Origin: Brienomyrus brachyistius
Lineage: Eukaryota > Chordata > Actinopteri > Osteoglossiformes > Mormyridae
DNA: 64,000 nt
Assembly: GCF_023856365.1 (NCBI RefSeq)
Contig: NC_064534.1
Coordinates: 7,646,536 to 7,710,535, forward strand
Direction: 5' to 3'
Part shown: positions 24,640-35,998 of the stretch, one piece after another
How the letters are laid out: every line of letters begins with the position of its first letter
Position numbering within the stretch: position 1 is the stretch's first letter
The notes under the pieces: model-generated
Database searches by the model: none
What the model was told of the DNA's origin: nothing
The model's input: only the letters and a program-made list of their open reading frames with translations
Position numbers and translations under genes: made by a program

Positions 24640-25130
24640 ACCGAGCGCAGTTCGCCCACAAAAGCTGCTAGTCATCCTATCTGGAGGTGAAGCTTCCTTC
24701 GGCGAGCGCAGCGATCCCAGCTGTCACTCGCTACACGCAGGGAGGAGCTAAAGCTGGAGGCTGGCGCGCCGTGGTGTGGATCCCATCTTTTGTTTCCCCG
24801 GCTTGCCTGTGGACTGGGCTGCACTTGTGTGGATGAAGACACAGCGAGCAGGCACGTTATAACATGGTTGTTGAACTAAAAAAAAAAAAAAACCTGGACA
24901 AGCCTAACGTCTATTTGCTAGGTGTAACAGCGTGCGTTGCCTTGCATTGCCGATTGGTGCCAGAGCGCCAAGGCGTGTCCGGTCGCATTGGGTCCGTGGA
25001 GATGCGCTTCCCGGAGCCACTGACCAAGCCCGCGGGTTCATCGCCCACGTACATAGCGAAGGGACGCGACGGAGCCCAGCCAATTCACACCTTCTCCGCT
25101 GGTCCCGCAGACACCGATTCCCGTTAAAAC
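24640..25130. promoter_or_regulatory. CpG-rich block, candidate promoter or first exon
   Basis: CpG dinucleotides are dense here (about two dozen or more by eye) compared with the AT-rich flanks. The block contains GGCGCGCC at about 24,762, two ATTGG words (reverse CCAAT boxes) at about 24,953 and 24,988, and GC-rich text up to 25,127. An 87-codon frame on the plus strand (24,864-25,127) lacks any recognisable domain. The picture fits a CpG-island promoter with a noncoding first exon, of unknown direction. Alternatives are an enhancer or an unmethylated island with no transcript. Confidence 0.4.
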
Positions 25131-26160
25131 CCCCTAAAAGTTGGCAAACTCAGTTTAATTAAACCCAGTTGTGCAGATGTCGAGCTGTACATTTATTTAT
25201 AGTAGCATGAGGTCAGGGTGCGTAGTAGAGGATGCGTGGCTGTCATGTTAGGGAGACGTTTTGGAGTTTGTGCTCACTTGGGTAGTATTAAGTCGAACCG
25301 TTGCTTTTTAGAATTGTCAGTCCTTGGTTTCCTGCTCGGACTGATCATTCTTTGTTTTTTTCTCAGTCATCACCGAATATTTCCTCCCTCCTCACCTAAT
25401 GTGTATCGCTGCTGTTTAATTCACTCATTTACCGCGTGCTTTTCCCCGTTAGGCGTCGCCAAAACCAATTTACGATAACAAGTGGTTTCTTTTGGAACAG
25501 CTGTCTTTAAAAATAAGTTACGTTATCGCGCTAATCAAGTCTTTGTCGCAGCTCCAATACACCCTACGTTCACGGTAAATTTGACCATAAGACTTGTTTA
25601 GTTTTCTATTAGAAACCCACCTGCTTTTCGAACTGTTTTCAGATGGTGCTCCGGATAGATGACCTGCTTCTGTTCTAAACAGTTATGCCTGCGGTCTGTC
25701 TTGTAATGACTTTCCACTAGTCCTACTGGAGAGTAATACGGACCATCTGAGACCAATTCAAAAGTTATATATTACTGTTACATGAAAATTCACCAAGGAA
25801 CCTCGGAGAGGTTTGACAAATATAGGACTCAGCTTTTACCCAGGTGGAAAAATATCCCAAAGCCATTTGATTTTTGGATATTCCGAGGCATATATCTAAA
25901 ACGACAAAGGTGTGTGGTATTAAATTGCCTTTTAGAAGACGCACGTGCTCTTTGTGAAGCAGTCATGGTTGATTTCACACTTTTCCAACATCGTTTAAGC
26001 GTCCAGCATTGCTAGATATGAGGTGTGGCATCGCCGGAGGAATGGCACAGGAGAGACCTGCGTGATGATCCACCCTCAGCCTGGGGGGTGAGACACAAAC
26101 AGGGTTAGGGCCACAAAAAAACAAAAAAAAAAACACACACTGCAAGGACGTTGGGTACAG

Positions 26161-26173
26161 AGGTCAGAGGTCA
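26161..26173 (+). promoter_or_regulatory. Perfect DR1 nuclear-receptor half-site pair
   Basis: AGGTCA, one spacer G, AGGTCA. Direct repeats with a one-base spacer are the classic site for RXR heterodimers, HNF4 and COUP-TF. The match is exact, but function is inferred from motif only. Confidence 0.4.
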
Positions 26174-26586
26174 GATCGGGAAGGCACTTGAGGAGTCAGG
26201 ACCGTAAGTAAATCTCTAAAAGGAACAGATCAGTCAATAGTAACCAAAATACATTGTTAGGAAAGCAAAGGAATTATTATATAGTATTAATAACTATCAC
26301 TTAGTATTAACAACATCGCAAGGGTGAGATGATTCGCACCACCATGAACCATGAAATATACAGCTTTTTATATAATCTCAAATGGCACAATATTTATTGT
26401 CTGAGTGAGGAGTCAAACAGATCCCTGGGAGGTCTCAGTTCTTCCTAATTGGCCACAGAACTCCCTGTTTGTTTCGCGAAAAGCTGCTTTAAATTCATAG
26501 TTGCAAATTAAAGTCACTGCAGTGGACGTTTTTCTCGCCCACAAATGAGCTTGAATGTGTTGCTGTGGATCATAAGTAATGAAGGT

Positions 26587-26626
26587 GAGTATCCCTGAGT
26601 ATCCCTGAGTATTCTTGAGTATTCCG
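26587..26626. repeat. 10-bp tandem repeat, four copies
   Basis: GAGTATCCCT twice, then GAGTATTCTT and GAGTATTCCG. Confidence 0.9.
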
Positions 26627-27809
26627 GGTGTCTGTTACCGAATGCCCTCTCTGTGCCCTAAGGCTAGTCTATGTGTCACGCTCTCATACTCCGAATACGA
26701 AACCAAATTAGGCCGAAGGAAACTCATTGATCAAACACCTTCTTTCTCGGTATTTTCCGTCAAAAAATAAAGGTGTCACAATGAAAAATGTTTTAGAGTT
26801 AAAAGAAAGCAGCTGCATACTTCTAATATTGTAGCCTATAAATTAGGTCACTGTTAGACCAAATGTATCACTGATGGTAGACGTTGCCTTTGGAGTCTTG
26901 CTGTGGTGCAGGTGATCCGCCTGGTTTGGAGTCGGACATTTGTCTGAGGCTGAGCAAACCTACTGCAGGCCGGCGACAGTGAGTGCGCTGCCGATGACTC
27001 CCAGAGCCTGGGTCATGCCGTTACACTGCACGCTGTAAGGGTTACCTTTGAAAATGTAATGGACATATTCAGCAGGGAAGAGTTACACCTGATCTCTAGT
27101 TCCATACTGATCACATTATGACACTGTGGCCCGAAGACAAAACTCGTATGATTCCCACTTTCTAATTTTAATCTTCTCCAGAGCTGTTATAGCCTGAGGT
27201 GGATGCTGCTGTTTTTGATATTCAGCCAGCTTCCGAGTTCAGTTTTTCTGCTCTACAGTGAAGCTTAGTGACGTTTCTCGGGTCCCTGACGTCTGACGCG
27301 ATGCCCTGCCCACTGTCAGTCGGAAAGGGAACGATGACTCGGCGTGCTTCCGGAATGCTCCGGACCACATCCTTCGCGTTTCAGTTTGCTTGTGCCGTCT
27401 GCATGGCCTGTCCCATCTGGAAAAGCATAAATAGTTAAAAATGTGAAGGGGACAGGAGTCTGGCCTGGAATCCCAGTCCTCACCTGCTGTACTGCATGGA
27501 TGTTAACGGCGTGAAGTAATTAGCCCTGAGCGGTGATGGGGGTACTTTCCATTTAGCTCGTGTCTTGTTAATTTGGTTTATTTCAGTTTAATTACTAAAA
27601 GGCGGCTGTGTCGAGCTCAGAAAGGCCCGGAAAAGAAGTACAGAGTCTTGAGTGGCTGTGTTGTTCTGTTCAGTGATGCTGCGTAAACCTATTAAACCCT
27701 TAATCTGTTTTCGGCGGGACAACAAATTTGTCAGTCTGAAGACGCGTCCAGGTGCAGAGATGTGGCCCAGCTGTGTTCTGCTCCTGCATCCCGTGCCGTC
27801 TCCTGTCAG

Positions 27810-27811
<2 letters not shown>

Positions 27812-27849
<38 letters not shown>
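27812..27849. repeat. (GT)n microsatellite
   Basis: About 37 bp of GT directly preceding a dispersed repeat copy. Confidence 0.97.
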
Positions 27850-27850
<1 letters not shown>

Positions 27851-28047
27851 ATTAGGTTTAAATTACATTGTGGTCCCGACAAAGATCTGTGAATCAAACC
27901 CATCAAAAAACTAAAATTGCCAAACGTCTCATATTTTGTTTGGTAGCTTATGGTTAAGGTTAGGGGTGGGTAGAGGTTAAGGTTGTCATGTTAAGATTAG
28001 TTTTCCCTATGGAAATGAACGGAGAGTCCGCACAAAGATATGATTAC

Positions 28048-28053
<6 letters not shown>
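27850..28053 (+). repeat. GT-flanked dispersed repeat, copy 1
   Basis: The element begins 'attaggtttaaattacattg', contains ATCAAAAAACTAAAATTGCC and GGTTAAGGTTAGGGGTGG, and ends at a second GT run. Copy 2 at 30,605-30,855 shares TTACATTGTGG, ATCAAAAAACTAAAAATACC, a TTTAGTTTGGTTGCTTAT phrase and GGTTAAGGTT, also between GT runs. It looks like a teleost MITE-type repeat carrying 'attgtggggacc' near its ends. The superfamily is not assigned. Confidence 0.65.
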
Positions 28054-28098
<45 letters not shown>

Positions 28099-28109
28099 TA
28101 TGTGTGTGT
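28054..28109. repeat. (TG)n microsatellite
   Basis: TG repeat with a TTTGTA interruption, immediately after the dispersed repeat copy. Confidence 0.95.
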
Positions 28110-29322
28110 AAATACAGGTTCATTTCTCGTATTTTTTTTTTTTGCTATTGCTGCAGAATCTCCCCTCAGCCTTTGCAGAAGATGAAAAAAAACCACGGCG
28201 TTCCATATTTCATGAGGTCCGACCTGATTATTATATAACGGGTAATGTTATCTACTGTGGCAAGTCTGTAAATATTTCCTTTATCTTGCAAATGAAATGT
28301 CACAGTAGCATTCTGGCCCATGGTAGCATTTAACCACACAGACAGTGGTTTTTGTACATTTAATAGGCTTGCGTTTCTCCATTAGATGACATCGGAGTGA
28401 CTTTTGAACCGTAATTATTCAGTGACGGCACGTCGTGATAAAGCAGAATATTAAGGTGAATATGAGTAATTTCCACGGCAATTGACTTTCACTTTAAGCT
28501 GTCCGTCCCACAAATTTTAGCGGGCATCAGCAACATGAATGTTTATGCTGGGATCTGGACTGTCATTGTGTCCTTGAGAAAAGGTACTTACACTAAAAGC
28601 CCCAGAAGATGTCATGCTGTATAAATGGACAAACTGCAGAATAATACATTCTCCAAAGGCCTTCTGTGGAAAGCAGACTACTTAACAAATAAATCCTGCA
28701 ATGAAAATAAAATCGGAGCCATTTACATCCTGCGTGAAGGACTATCGTCGTCTGTATTCATTTGGAATGGCATCAGTTCTTGTACATTTCACTGAATGTA
28801 AGGGAGGAGCAGATTGTCTCGAGCTTGTTTATACGTGGTCACATGTTTGGCACCTTCGTGTTGCGTGCCGCGGGGTATCACAGATTCATGCTGCAGGACG
28901 CAGCCCCACTCACGCATTCGGTCAGCGTTCCATTCAGCCTGTGCATCGGCGCTCGTCCTTTTGATCCCCATTCATCGCTTTTGTATCGCCGTAGAGACCC
29001 GATGTCACGGCGAAACCTTCCCTGGTGAAATCGTCGGCGATAGTGGCATTTCTCTCGTGTTACGTATCGCCGCAAGTAACCACAAGAAGTGACATTTAAC
29101 ACGATTTCTGTTTTCATCACTGGTTAATATAAGAGTTTAACACAAAGCTAGGATGTGTAACTGAGCTGAAAAAAATGAAATAAACTACAAAAGGGTGTGG
29201 ACTTTCTTAAAATGAGATGTGATAAACATTTAATAAACCCCCTGGTGAAATGGTCCAGCTAGCTTCTCTTCCAGAGGCGTAAACACAATGTTACTGTCCC
29301 AGCTGTACACATGCACTCATTC
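28110..29322. other. Noncoding stretch
   Basis: No exon, RNA gene or repeat family was recognised. A T run is at 28,132-28,143. Overlapping open frames of 60-92 codons at 28,700-29,120 on both strands have no domain character. Confidence 0.45.
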
Positions 29323-29530
29323 ACATTTATTTAGCAGCCGATTTTGTCCAAAGTGACTTACTAGTGAGGAAAGCTGGCCGGCATCCAGCACCCTTGGAGC
29401 AGTTCAGGGTTAAGGGCCATGCTCCGGGGCCCAGAGGTGATGTGATTATTCTGCCAACCACAGGATCCAAGCCCACAGCCTTCCAGCACTGGTCCCTGAC
29501 ATAATGAGCTAAACACTACTCCATGCCTGC
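29323..29530 (-). mobile_element. tRNA-derived fish SINE, copy 3
   Basis: On the minus strand the head region runs 'gaaggctgtgggcttggatcc' (B-box position), followed by GGGCCCCGGAGCATGGCCC, TTAACCCTGAACTGCTCC and the tail AAGTCACTTTGGACAAAAT with GGCTGCTAAATAAATG. It has the same order of parts as copy 1, with a diverged B box. Confidence 0.7.
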
Positions 29531-29627
29531 CAATACACAGAGTGGTTTTACAATCTTATTAAGGCAGGGTGGGTGTCAGTTTCTGTTGTTCAGCTTTACC
29601 GTGACTTTTTAAATAAGATCTGCAATT

Positions 29628-29666
29628 GCCCATATAAATAGCCCATATAAATAGCCCATATAAATT
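29628..29666. repeat. 13-bp tandem repeat, three copies
   Basis: GCCCATATAAATA occurs three times in a row (29,628, 29,641, 29,654). The TATAAA words inside are incidental to the repeat. Confidence 0.9.
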
Positions 29667-30570
29667 TAATTTCAAGAAGGACAAGGTGGATGTCTCATGG
29701 ATTCTTACGATTGCTTTGAGTAGTTTTTCACAGCAGCGTATCAAAGTGCAAGGCTCCTCATGCAAGACACCACAATAGCTATGTGATGACACTAAACTGA
29801 TTCTACATTAGTGGCACTGGCCCTCATTTCTCGGGGGCATAGTAACCTTGGTCTAAACAAATGTAAATGACACAAGGCTGCCGGAATGGTGCTCGGATGG
29901 TTCGTGATGAGGTGGAGCAGGAATATGCGGGTGGTGCAGCTCATGGACGGATCACGTTCAAGGTCGCTTCGCGCATGGCCGTCACTGCACACATGCATTC
30001 TCTACACGCTCCATTCCAGATCCTCCTACACACCTGTAGGCTTTTATGCTTTAATGGGAAAGGATACAGGATTCCAGACATCAGTATATTTCAAAGAAAA
30101 ATATGTGAAATATCGACAGAATCGACATGCTTTTGATTTATTCAACCCATCTGACACAGCAGTCACAAAATGGCTACCAAAACGAACTGAAACTTCTCAC
30201 CGTACCTGAACGTTGTATCCAGTTTTAATCCACAAGTCATATGATGTGTTGATCTTCGATTCCTTGAGTGTTGCGGCTGCACAAAGACATTGAAAGAACT
30301 CCAAGGAAATTATACAAAACAGCCAATTTCGCATTTTTTCTTTTTTAGCGCAAATACTTTGACTCATCACACATGGTAGTCTTCCTGTTTGCTTCAACGA
30401 ACCAAAATAATCCAACCGGGAGGGAATTTTTCAAATAGTGCAGAATCAGCTGCTTTATCCAGCAGTTGCGCTTTCTGTGATTCACGCAGATAAAGATAAA
30501 ACATTTTTATATTGGCTTATCGGACACAAAATCATTTACTCAGAAATATACTGTACATGAGTCATGACTT
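29667..30570. other. Noncoding stretch
   Basis: No gene is recognised. Open frames of 70-107 codons on both strands overlap each other and carry no domain. Confidence 0.4.
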
Positions 30571-30895
30571 GCCTGTGTGTGTGTGTCTGTGTTTGTGGGT
30601 CAGATATACATTACATTGTGGGGACCACACCAAATCTCCCCACAATGTGATAAAAGCCTGTTATTTTGAAGTTGCGGGGACCGTATTTTTCGGTCCCTAC
30701 AGAGGGAAATTCAATTTCATAAAGACCTGTAACTGTAATCAAAAAACTAAAAATACCAAAAGTTTTGTATTTAGTTTGGTTGCTTATCATTAAGGTTAGG
30801 GCTGAGCAGGGGTTAAGGTTGAGATTGTTGGGATTGGGGATTGTACTGTATGAGTACATTTCTGTGTGTGTGTGTGTGGGGGGGGGGGGGCAGGA
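30571..30895 (+). repeat. GT-flanked dispersed repeat, copy 2
   Basis: A GT run at about 30,571-30,600 is followed by ATACATTACATTGTGGGGACC, a central GGGGACCGTATTTTTCGG, then the shared ATCAAAAAACTAAAAATACC and GGTTAAGGTT phrases, and another GT run ending in about 12 G. The match with copy 1 at 27.85 kb is clear in order and wording but diverged. Confidence 0.65.
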
Positions 30896-30911
30896 TCTTC
30901 AGCACAGCAAC

Positions 30912-31124
30912 TTAAAATACATGGAACACACACTCATCTGAAACCTGAACCTCAGTCTCATCATCTCGTTCATCTGCAGGTAATGACAGTTCCTCATCAA
31001 CAACGTATCTGATGTCCTCATCTGGTACTTGGTGGTAATTGGCTTGGCTTGTGTCATCCACTCCTGGCAGGGGGCTGGGATGAGACTGACCTGCCCCTGA
31101 AGGGGGGGGGCATCGTCTGTCCAC
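30912..31124 (-). other. Unassigned acidic open frame, possible exon or gene relic
   Basis: The minus strand gives a 70-residue frame that ends with a stop. Its last ~50 residues are acidic and protein-like, with VPDEDIRYVVDEELSLP and then a DERDDETEVQVSDE stretch. A possible 3' splice site lies just 5' of the G-rich run (a pyrimidine tract then CAG, about 31,095-31,100), so it could be a terminal exon. I recognise no family. It may instead be a transposon gag-like relic or chance. Confidence 0.25.
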
Positions 31125-31564
31125 CTCCAGGCCAGAGAGAGCTACAGAAATACTAAGGGTTCAAAAGACATGGTGATAAACTTTGGATGTACAGCAAATC
31201 GTTGACTTTATAGCAGCGTGTCATGGAAGTTTATGCGGCCCCAGGCAACCTTGGGTGGGCAGGAGATGACACTGTCTCCATGTTCACACATGTACTGTAG
31301 CTGGGTTATAAACGGCACAAAAGACTGCAGGAATAGTGGTACGGCAGTTTTATTTTACCGTTAAATCACAAACAAAAGGACTTCAAGGTTGAGCCTTAAG
31401 TTGTGTCTCCTTTTTTTGTTTGGAGGAAGTTTACGTCCTGTTTGGTTTATAGCAGGGCGGAAATCGAGAGCTTAAGTTACCACTGCTCAGTCAGGAATCG
31501 ATAGTGAGCTAACGTAAAGGTGAAAAGTTGAAGCTAATTTGGATATTCTTTTCAAAAAATCATT
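31125..31564. other. Noncoding stretch
   Basis: No feature was recognised between the acidic frame and SINE copy 4. Confidence 0.4.
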
Positions 31565-31725
31565 TGAAATGTCGACATTGCAGTCCTGTGGGTTAGGAGT
31601 TCCTGCCGGTGTCCGGAAGGTTGCTGGTTCAAATCCCGTAGCCAGCAGGTTAATCATAGCACTCTCAAACCCTTGGTCAGGCCCCTTAACCACAATTATG
31701 CTGAGTAAATGGCTGATGTTGCATT
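31565..31725 (+). mobile_element. tRNA-derived fish SINE, copy 4
   Basis: A GTGGGTTAGGAGTTCCTG head is followed by GGAAGGTTGCTGGTTCAAAT, with the B box GGTTCAAATCC at 31,626-31,636. Then comes CTTGGTCAGGCCCCTTAACC and an eroded tail near 31,700. It is a diverged member of the family seen at 10.9, 29.3 and 37.1 kb. Confidence 0.75.
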
Positions 31726-34700
31726 CTGCTGACCTTACCTATCCGTAGACTCGCCTCTGCTTTCTACCCAATAATAATAAAGGTGTTCTGTTTTATTATG
31801 TTGATTTCTATAATTTTGCCTAAAAAGGGTTGAATGCGGTAGACTGAAACAAACCAAACTGTCACAAAATTCACGAAACTCCTTAATAATACTTATTGAT
31901 CTCTGTGTTGTTGCATTCCTTCCATCAATGATGTCACTTCCTGGATGGTGCCATAAAGAGACCAACTATTGCTATTTAAAGAGTCATTACAGCAGACTGC
32001 AGGATGAAAAGTGATATTGAGAACATTGAGAAGGGCGTGGAAAAAGTGAAGAAACACTGACAATGTTATCATTAATTGGCAGTTTTCTGTTGTAGAAGTA
32101 GCATTGTAGCTACGGACATGGTAAATCAGTTAACATCCTCTCAAACAAATTGTGGTCCATTTATTTGAGATTTTAGGATATAAAAACAAATATTATTTTC
32201 ATTATTTAAATATATAAAATGTAATTATTTAACCTATATCTAATTTATTTGCCTGGACAGGAGCGGGAGTGTGGTATGTGTCATATTACATACATGACAC
32301 GCCGTGGTGCTTTGATAATCAGTTTTGCATCAGTGTCACACGGACAAGCCGATTGCCTGAAATGAGTCACATCAATAAACCTTTTCGGTGTGACTGAATG
32401 ATGTACATCACTGGGAAGGTGGCCATTGAGTTTGAAAGTGCTCTTCGGAATTCTGAACCGATGATTAATGGATCTGTGTTCGGTGAACTCTGACTATAGG
32501 CCAGAATTCTGCAGCTTGGTTTGACTTTCCGTGTGTGTGTGTTACATATAATGAGGCTAAATGTTCAAAAAAACACTCCGCATTTTCCGGGAAGATGGCT
32601 TCAGAAAGAGAGGTCCTCTGGTGCAGGGCTACTGCCGTCCCCAAGCTGCCCCACTTTCTGCAACGGATGGCGAACTCCCCCCCCCCCCCCACCCCCGCCT
32701 ACCTCCACCAACCTGGTGTGGTGTCACCTTCCAGGTCCTGTACAGCTGCTTCAGGGCAACGGCTCTCCAGAGGGAGACGCCACTGAGCTGCAAAAGCAGG
32801 ATGCAATACACCTGTCAGGAGGGGAGGAACACTGGTGCCTTTCAGTCCGCTGCTTTGCAGCTAAACCCGGCGATCTCCTCTTTGCAAGCTGCCCGCCATC
32901 TTAGTGCGACAGTCGGCCTCTCTGTACCTCGTGTCATTTCCTCCCGTGTGTTTGTGCTCCGTGCAATCTGTCCGCGCCCCAGTGAAACCCAGCGCCTGCG
33001 TTGCTCTTTAAATATCCACACAGCTGTGGGTGACACCAAAGCACATCAAAATCCCTGGGAAATGTTCGTATCAGAAAACGTCAAAAAAGTCAGGGTGGAT
33101 TATTTCTCTTATTAATCACAACGTCTGCATGGGGGAAGATGGGCGTGCCAGTTTTATGCTGGTAAATCCTGCCTGTCTTCAGGGCGGACCCAAAGCCGGC
33201 GCTGAAATTTCCTAGTTCTGGTTCAGAGTGTCCAGCAGACCCTGGAAGCACTTGGCAGCCTCTGGTTCTGCTCCTAAATTATAACTCAAACTTCTCTGGG
33301 GAGCAGGGCTCAATTCCCCGGCCCTGCCTGGCTCTCACATGAAGAGGGACAGCTTTTTTTTTCTGAAGACTTGAAGAGCTTCAAAGAGCCCCCCCACCCT
33401 TTAGGTTGCCATGAAATATTTGCCATCTTTGCACTGGGTGGGATCTCGTCGGACTGTTTGCCACCGACTGCGCTTGGAAAGCATGAGATGTGCGGCCCGC
33501 TTTGATGTAATTCAAAGGTCCGCATGCGAAATGCTGCAAGGCGACAGCAGCTGTTTAGTTACTGAGACCTGGGCACGATCACAGCCCCCGGGGGGGGATG
33601 GGGAGGCTCGACCTCGCGCTGGAATCTATTCGTCTGGGCTGCGCTGCTCCACTTTCCTGGCCTTCTCCACCCTTTGAACCCACAGCAGACTTTACCTCAC
33701 TATCCTCTCAGCAATGTCACCCCGGACCTATTCCCTGAGCCGCTGGTATATCTGTCCTACAAACACGCTAAAATCTATCACACTTTCTCCCTTATGGACA
33801 CTGTGGAAGCCAGACTGCTGTGAAAGCTGCTACGCTAGTGAGGCTGGTGTATAGGAGCCCACCTAGGAGATGCTTTTTGACACCTGCGGTGTGTCTGGTG
33901 GCTGTGGAGGCACCCAGGAGGCACCAGAATGTGCCCCAAGACCAATGGGGCGGAAGTACACATTGGGTCATCCTGTCTGTGGGCGGTCCTTCAGGATTAT
34001 TTACCCTGCCTCCTTATGACATCCTGAATTCCTAATGAGGGACTTTAATATCGGCTCTTTGACAGACGTAGGAGTTTATTCCCGGGAGAACAGATGGCAG
34101 GTTATGGAATTAAATGGCATCGTGCAGGAATTCGCTGCTGGGATACGATAAAGAGGACTTAATATCACGTTAAGCGGAGCACTTCAAATGCCAGGCAGGA
34201 GTGTCACACAACTATTGCAGAATTTAGCATTTCTGCACCTTTACTTCTGTGAAAACTTCTTCATTTTTAAAACTTTGCTCCGTCGTTAGTTTTCTAAGAT
34301 GTTCGTCACTTTCCAAAGTGTTTTAATGGCTGTCAGACTGAGAAAATATCTGTGATGTATCTGCGTTGCAGATAAAGAAGCGTCTGACAGCTTACAAGCG
34401 AATCTTAATGAACCCTTCAGCTTCTCCAGACACATCTGACACACATTCCCCCCCCCCCCCCCCCCATTCACATAATGCGATATCGCATCACAACGCTGCC
34501 TCTCCCTCAGGCTTACGGCTGTACGCTTTTCTGGTAATGCAGGGCACCCACTCAGTCTCCGGTTTTGGTCACAGGTCCGTCGCGGTGGATGTCGGAGGTG
34601 GACAGGCGCGTCCCGGCATGCAGACGGAGGGGGAGAGAGAGCGAGTGTCATTTTCCCGTCGCAATAACATCCTCCATGACACTGCCTCGCCGCTGAGGTG

Positions 34701-35930
34701 TTGTGCTACCTGCTCCGGCTAATTGGTCTCTGGGAGGATTGCAACACCAAGAAATATTCTCAGGTTATCACACACCTCTCCCTGTTCCCGGAAATCAAAA
34801 CAATTGCCCGTCCTTGAAGAATTCCGGGTGTATCTGAATCCTATTGATCTTAACACAGCTTACATCCTCTATAAATATCCCCACACCGGTGTTTTCTGAC
34901 TTACCTTCATTTCTGAGCCTGTGTTGATGCACTACCGCGAGGTATCAGCACTGTTGCACACACATCTCATTAAAGCTCATTACATTTAATCAAGTAGGCA
35001 AGTTTAAAGATGGCAGTTGATCTTTTATTTTAAACAGAAGTTCATCTTATATCATTCAGCGTAATCATTTACGATTCATCCTTAACTGCAGTTCCAGTGG
35101 TAATATTGACATCCTCACAGCTCGGTGCTGTGATACTATGTAGACTATCTGATTTAATATCATATTAATATTAGTTCACACATTCGGCAAACATATCCCA
35201 ACAGCGATGTTCAAATAGAATTGCATGGCAGCACACCTCATAACCGGGCTAGGTGCTAGGCAACAAGAAGGCTCACTTGTTAACCTTACTCGCCCATGTT
35301 ATTCTGTCCCACCCCCCCCCCCCCCCCAAGGCTACTACTGCATGTCAAACCTGAGATTTGAGTCAAAGGCTCCCACCAGTGCCCAGGCTAAAGCCCCATT
35401 CATCCGCATCAGCAGCCGGCGCATTAAATGCGTGTTTGTGCTGCGGTGACACAACAGGAGAATCGGCTGGGGGACGGCGCACATGGCAACTGCGGATTTA
35501 ATTATAAATTCAGCATACTGGGGTTCTGATATTTTTGCAATACATTTGCAAGTAAATTAGCAAGGTGCTTGAATTTCCTACTTCAATTTCAAGTATTTTC
35601 GAGATGCGCAGTTGTGCCAGATAGATGATGGCACACAAAGTGCAGATGATTGCGAATGAGTGGGGAAAGTCACACTGACACACTGCATATGGACCCTGGT
35701 GCTGGCTGCCCCTTGGCCTGTAGAGGCCTGAGATGTGACCAAACAGTCCAGCATAGCTGCGTGTGGAAGATGGAGGCCAAAAGCTCCACACACCGTTGGC
35801 CGGCCTTTGAAACAAACCTCGGATACGTCTCAGAACGTTAATAACACGCTGAGGACCCATCGGGAGGTCCGGGGCCTCGTGGGGCCCCAAAACGGCTGCG
35901 TCGGCCAATTGAATGAGAGGGCCCCTAGCT
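31726..35930. other. Noncoding stretch
   Basis: No exon is supported. C tracts lie near 32,680-32,690, 34,448-34,465 and 35,312-35,327. The longest open frame (184 codons, plus, 32,561-33,115) runs through a poly-C tract and resembles no family. AT-rich sections near 32,160-32,250 and 35,000-35,220 are unremarkable. Confidence 0.45.
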
Positions 35931-35939
35931 CGCACCTTC

Positions 35940-35998
35940 TACCTAGCGCCCCCTGTAGCCGGCCATCTGAGTGACCCACCCCTAACCCAGCGCCCCCT
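35940..35998 (-). promoter_or_regulatory. Pair of CTCF-like motifs
   Basis: On the minus strand two copies of a core AGGGGGCGCT occur about 40 bp apart, as CTACAGGGGGCGCTAGG and TGCTGCAGGGGGCGCTGGG. Both fit the CTCF core well on the 3' side and moderately on the 5' side. Binding is inferred only. Confidence 0.35.

Larger units (their letters stand above)
25131..27811. other. Noncoding stretch with a DR1 motif and a 10-bp tandem
   Basis: No exon is supported. A perfect AGGTCA-G-AGGTCA direct repeat lies at 26,161-26,173. Four 10-bp units beginning GAGTAT run from 26,587 to 26,626. The text 26,260-26,400 is AT-rich with TATTAATAA words. Confidence 0.45.

Noticed and set aside
32561..33115. 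184-codon plus-strand frame
   Set aside because: It crosses a poly-C tract, resembles no family, and overlapping frames on the same strand are also open.
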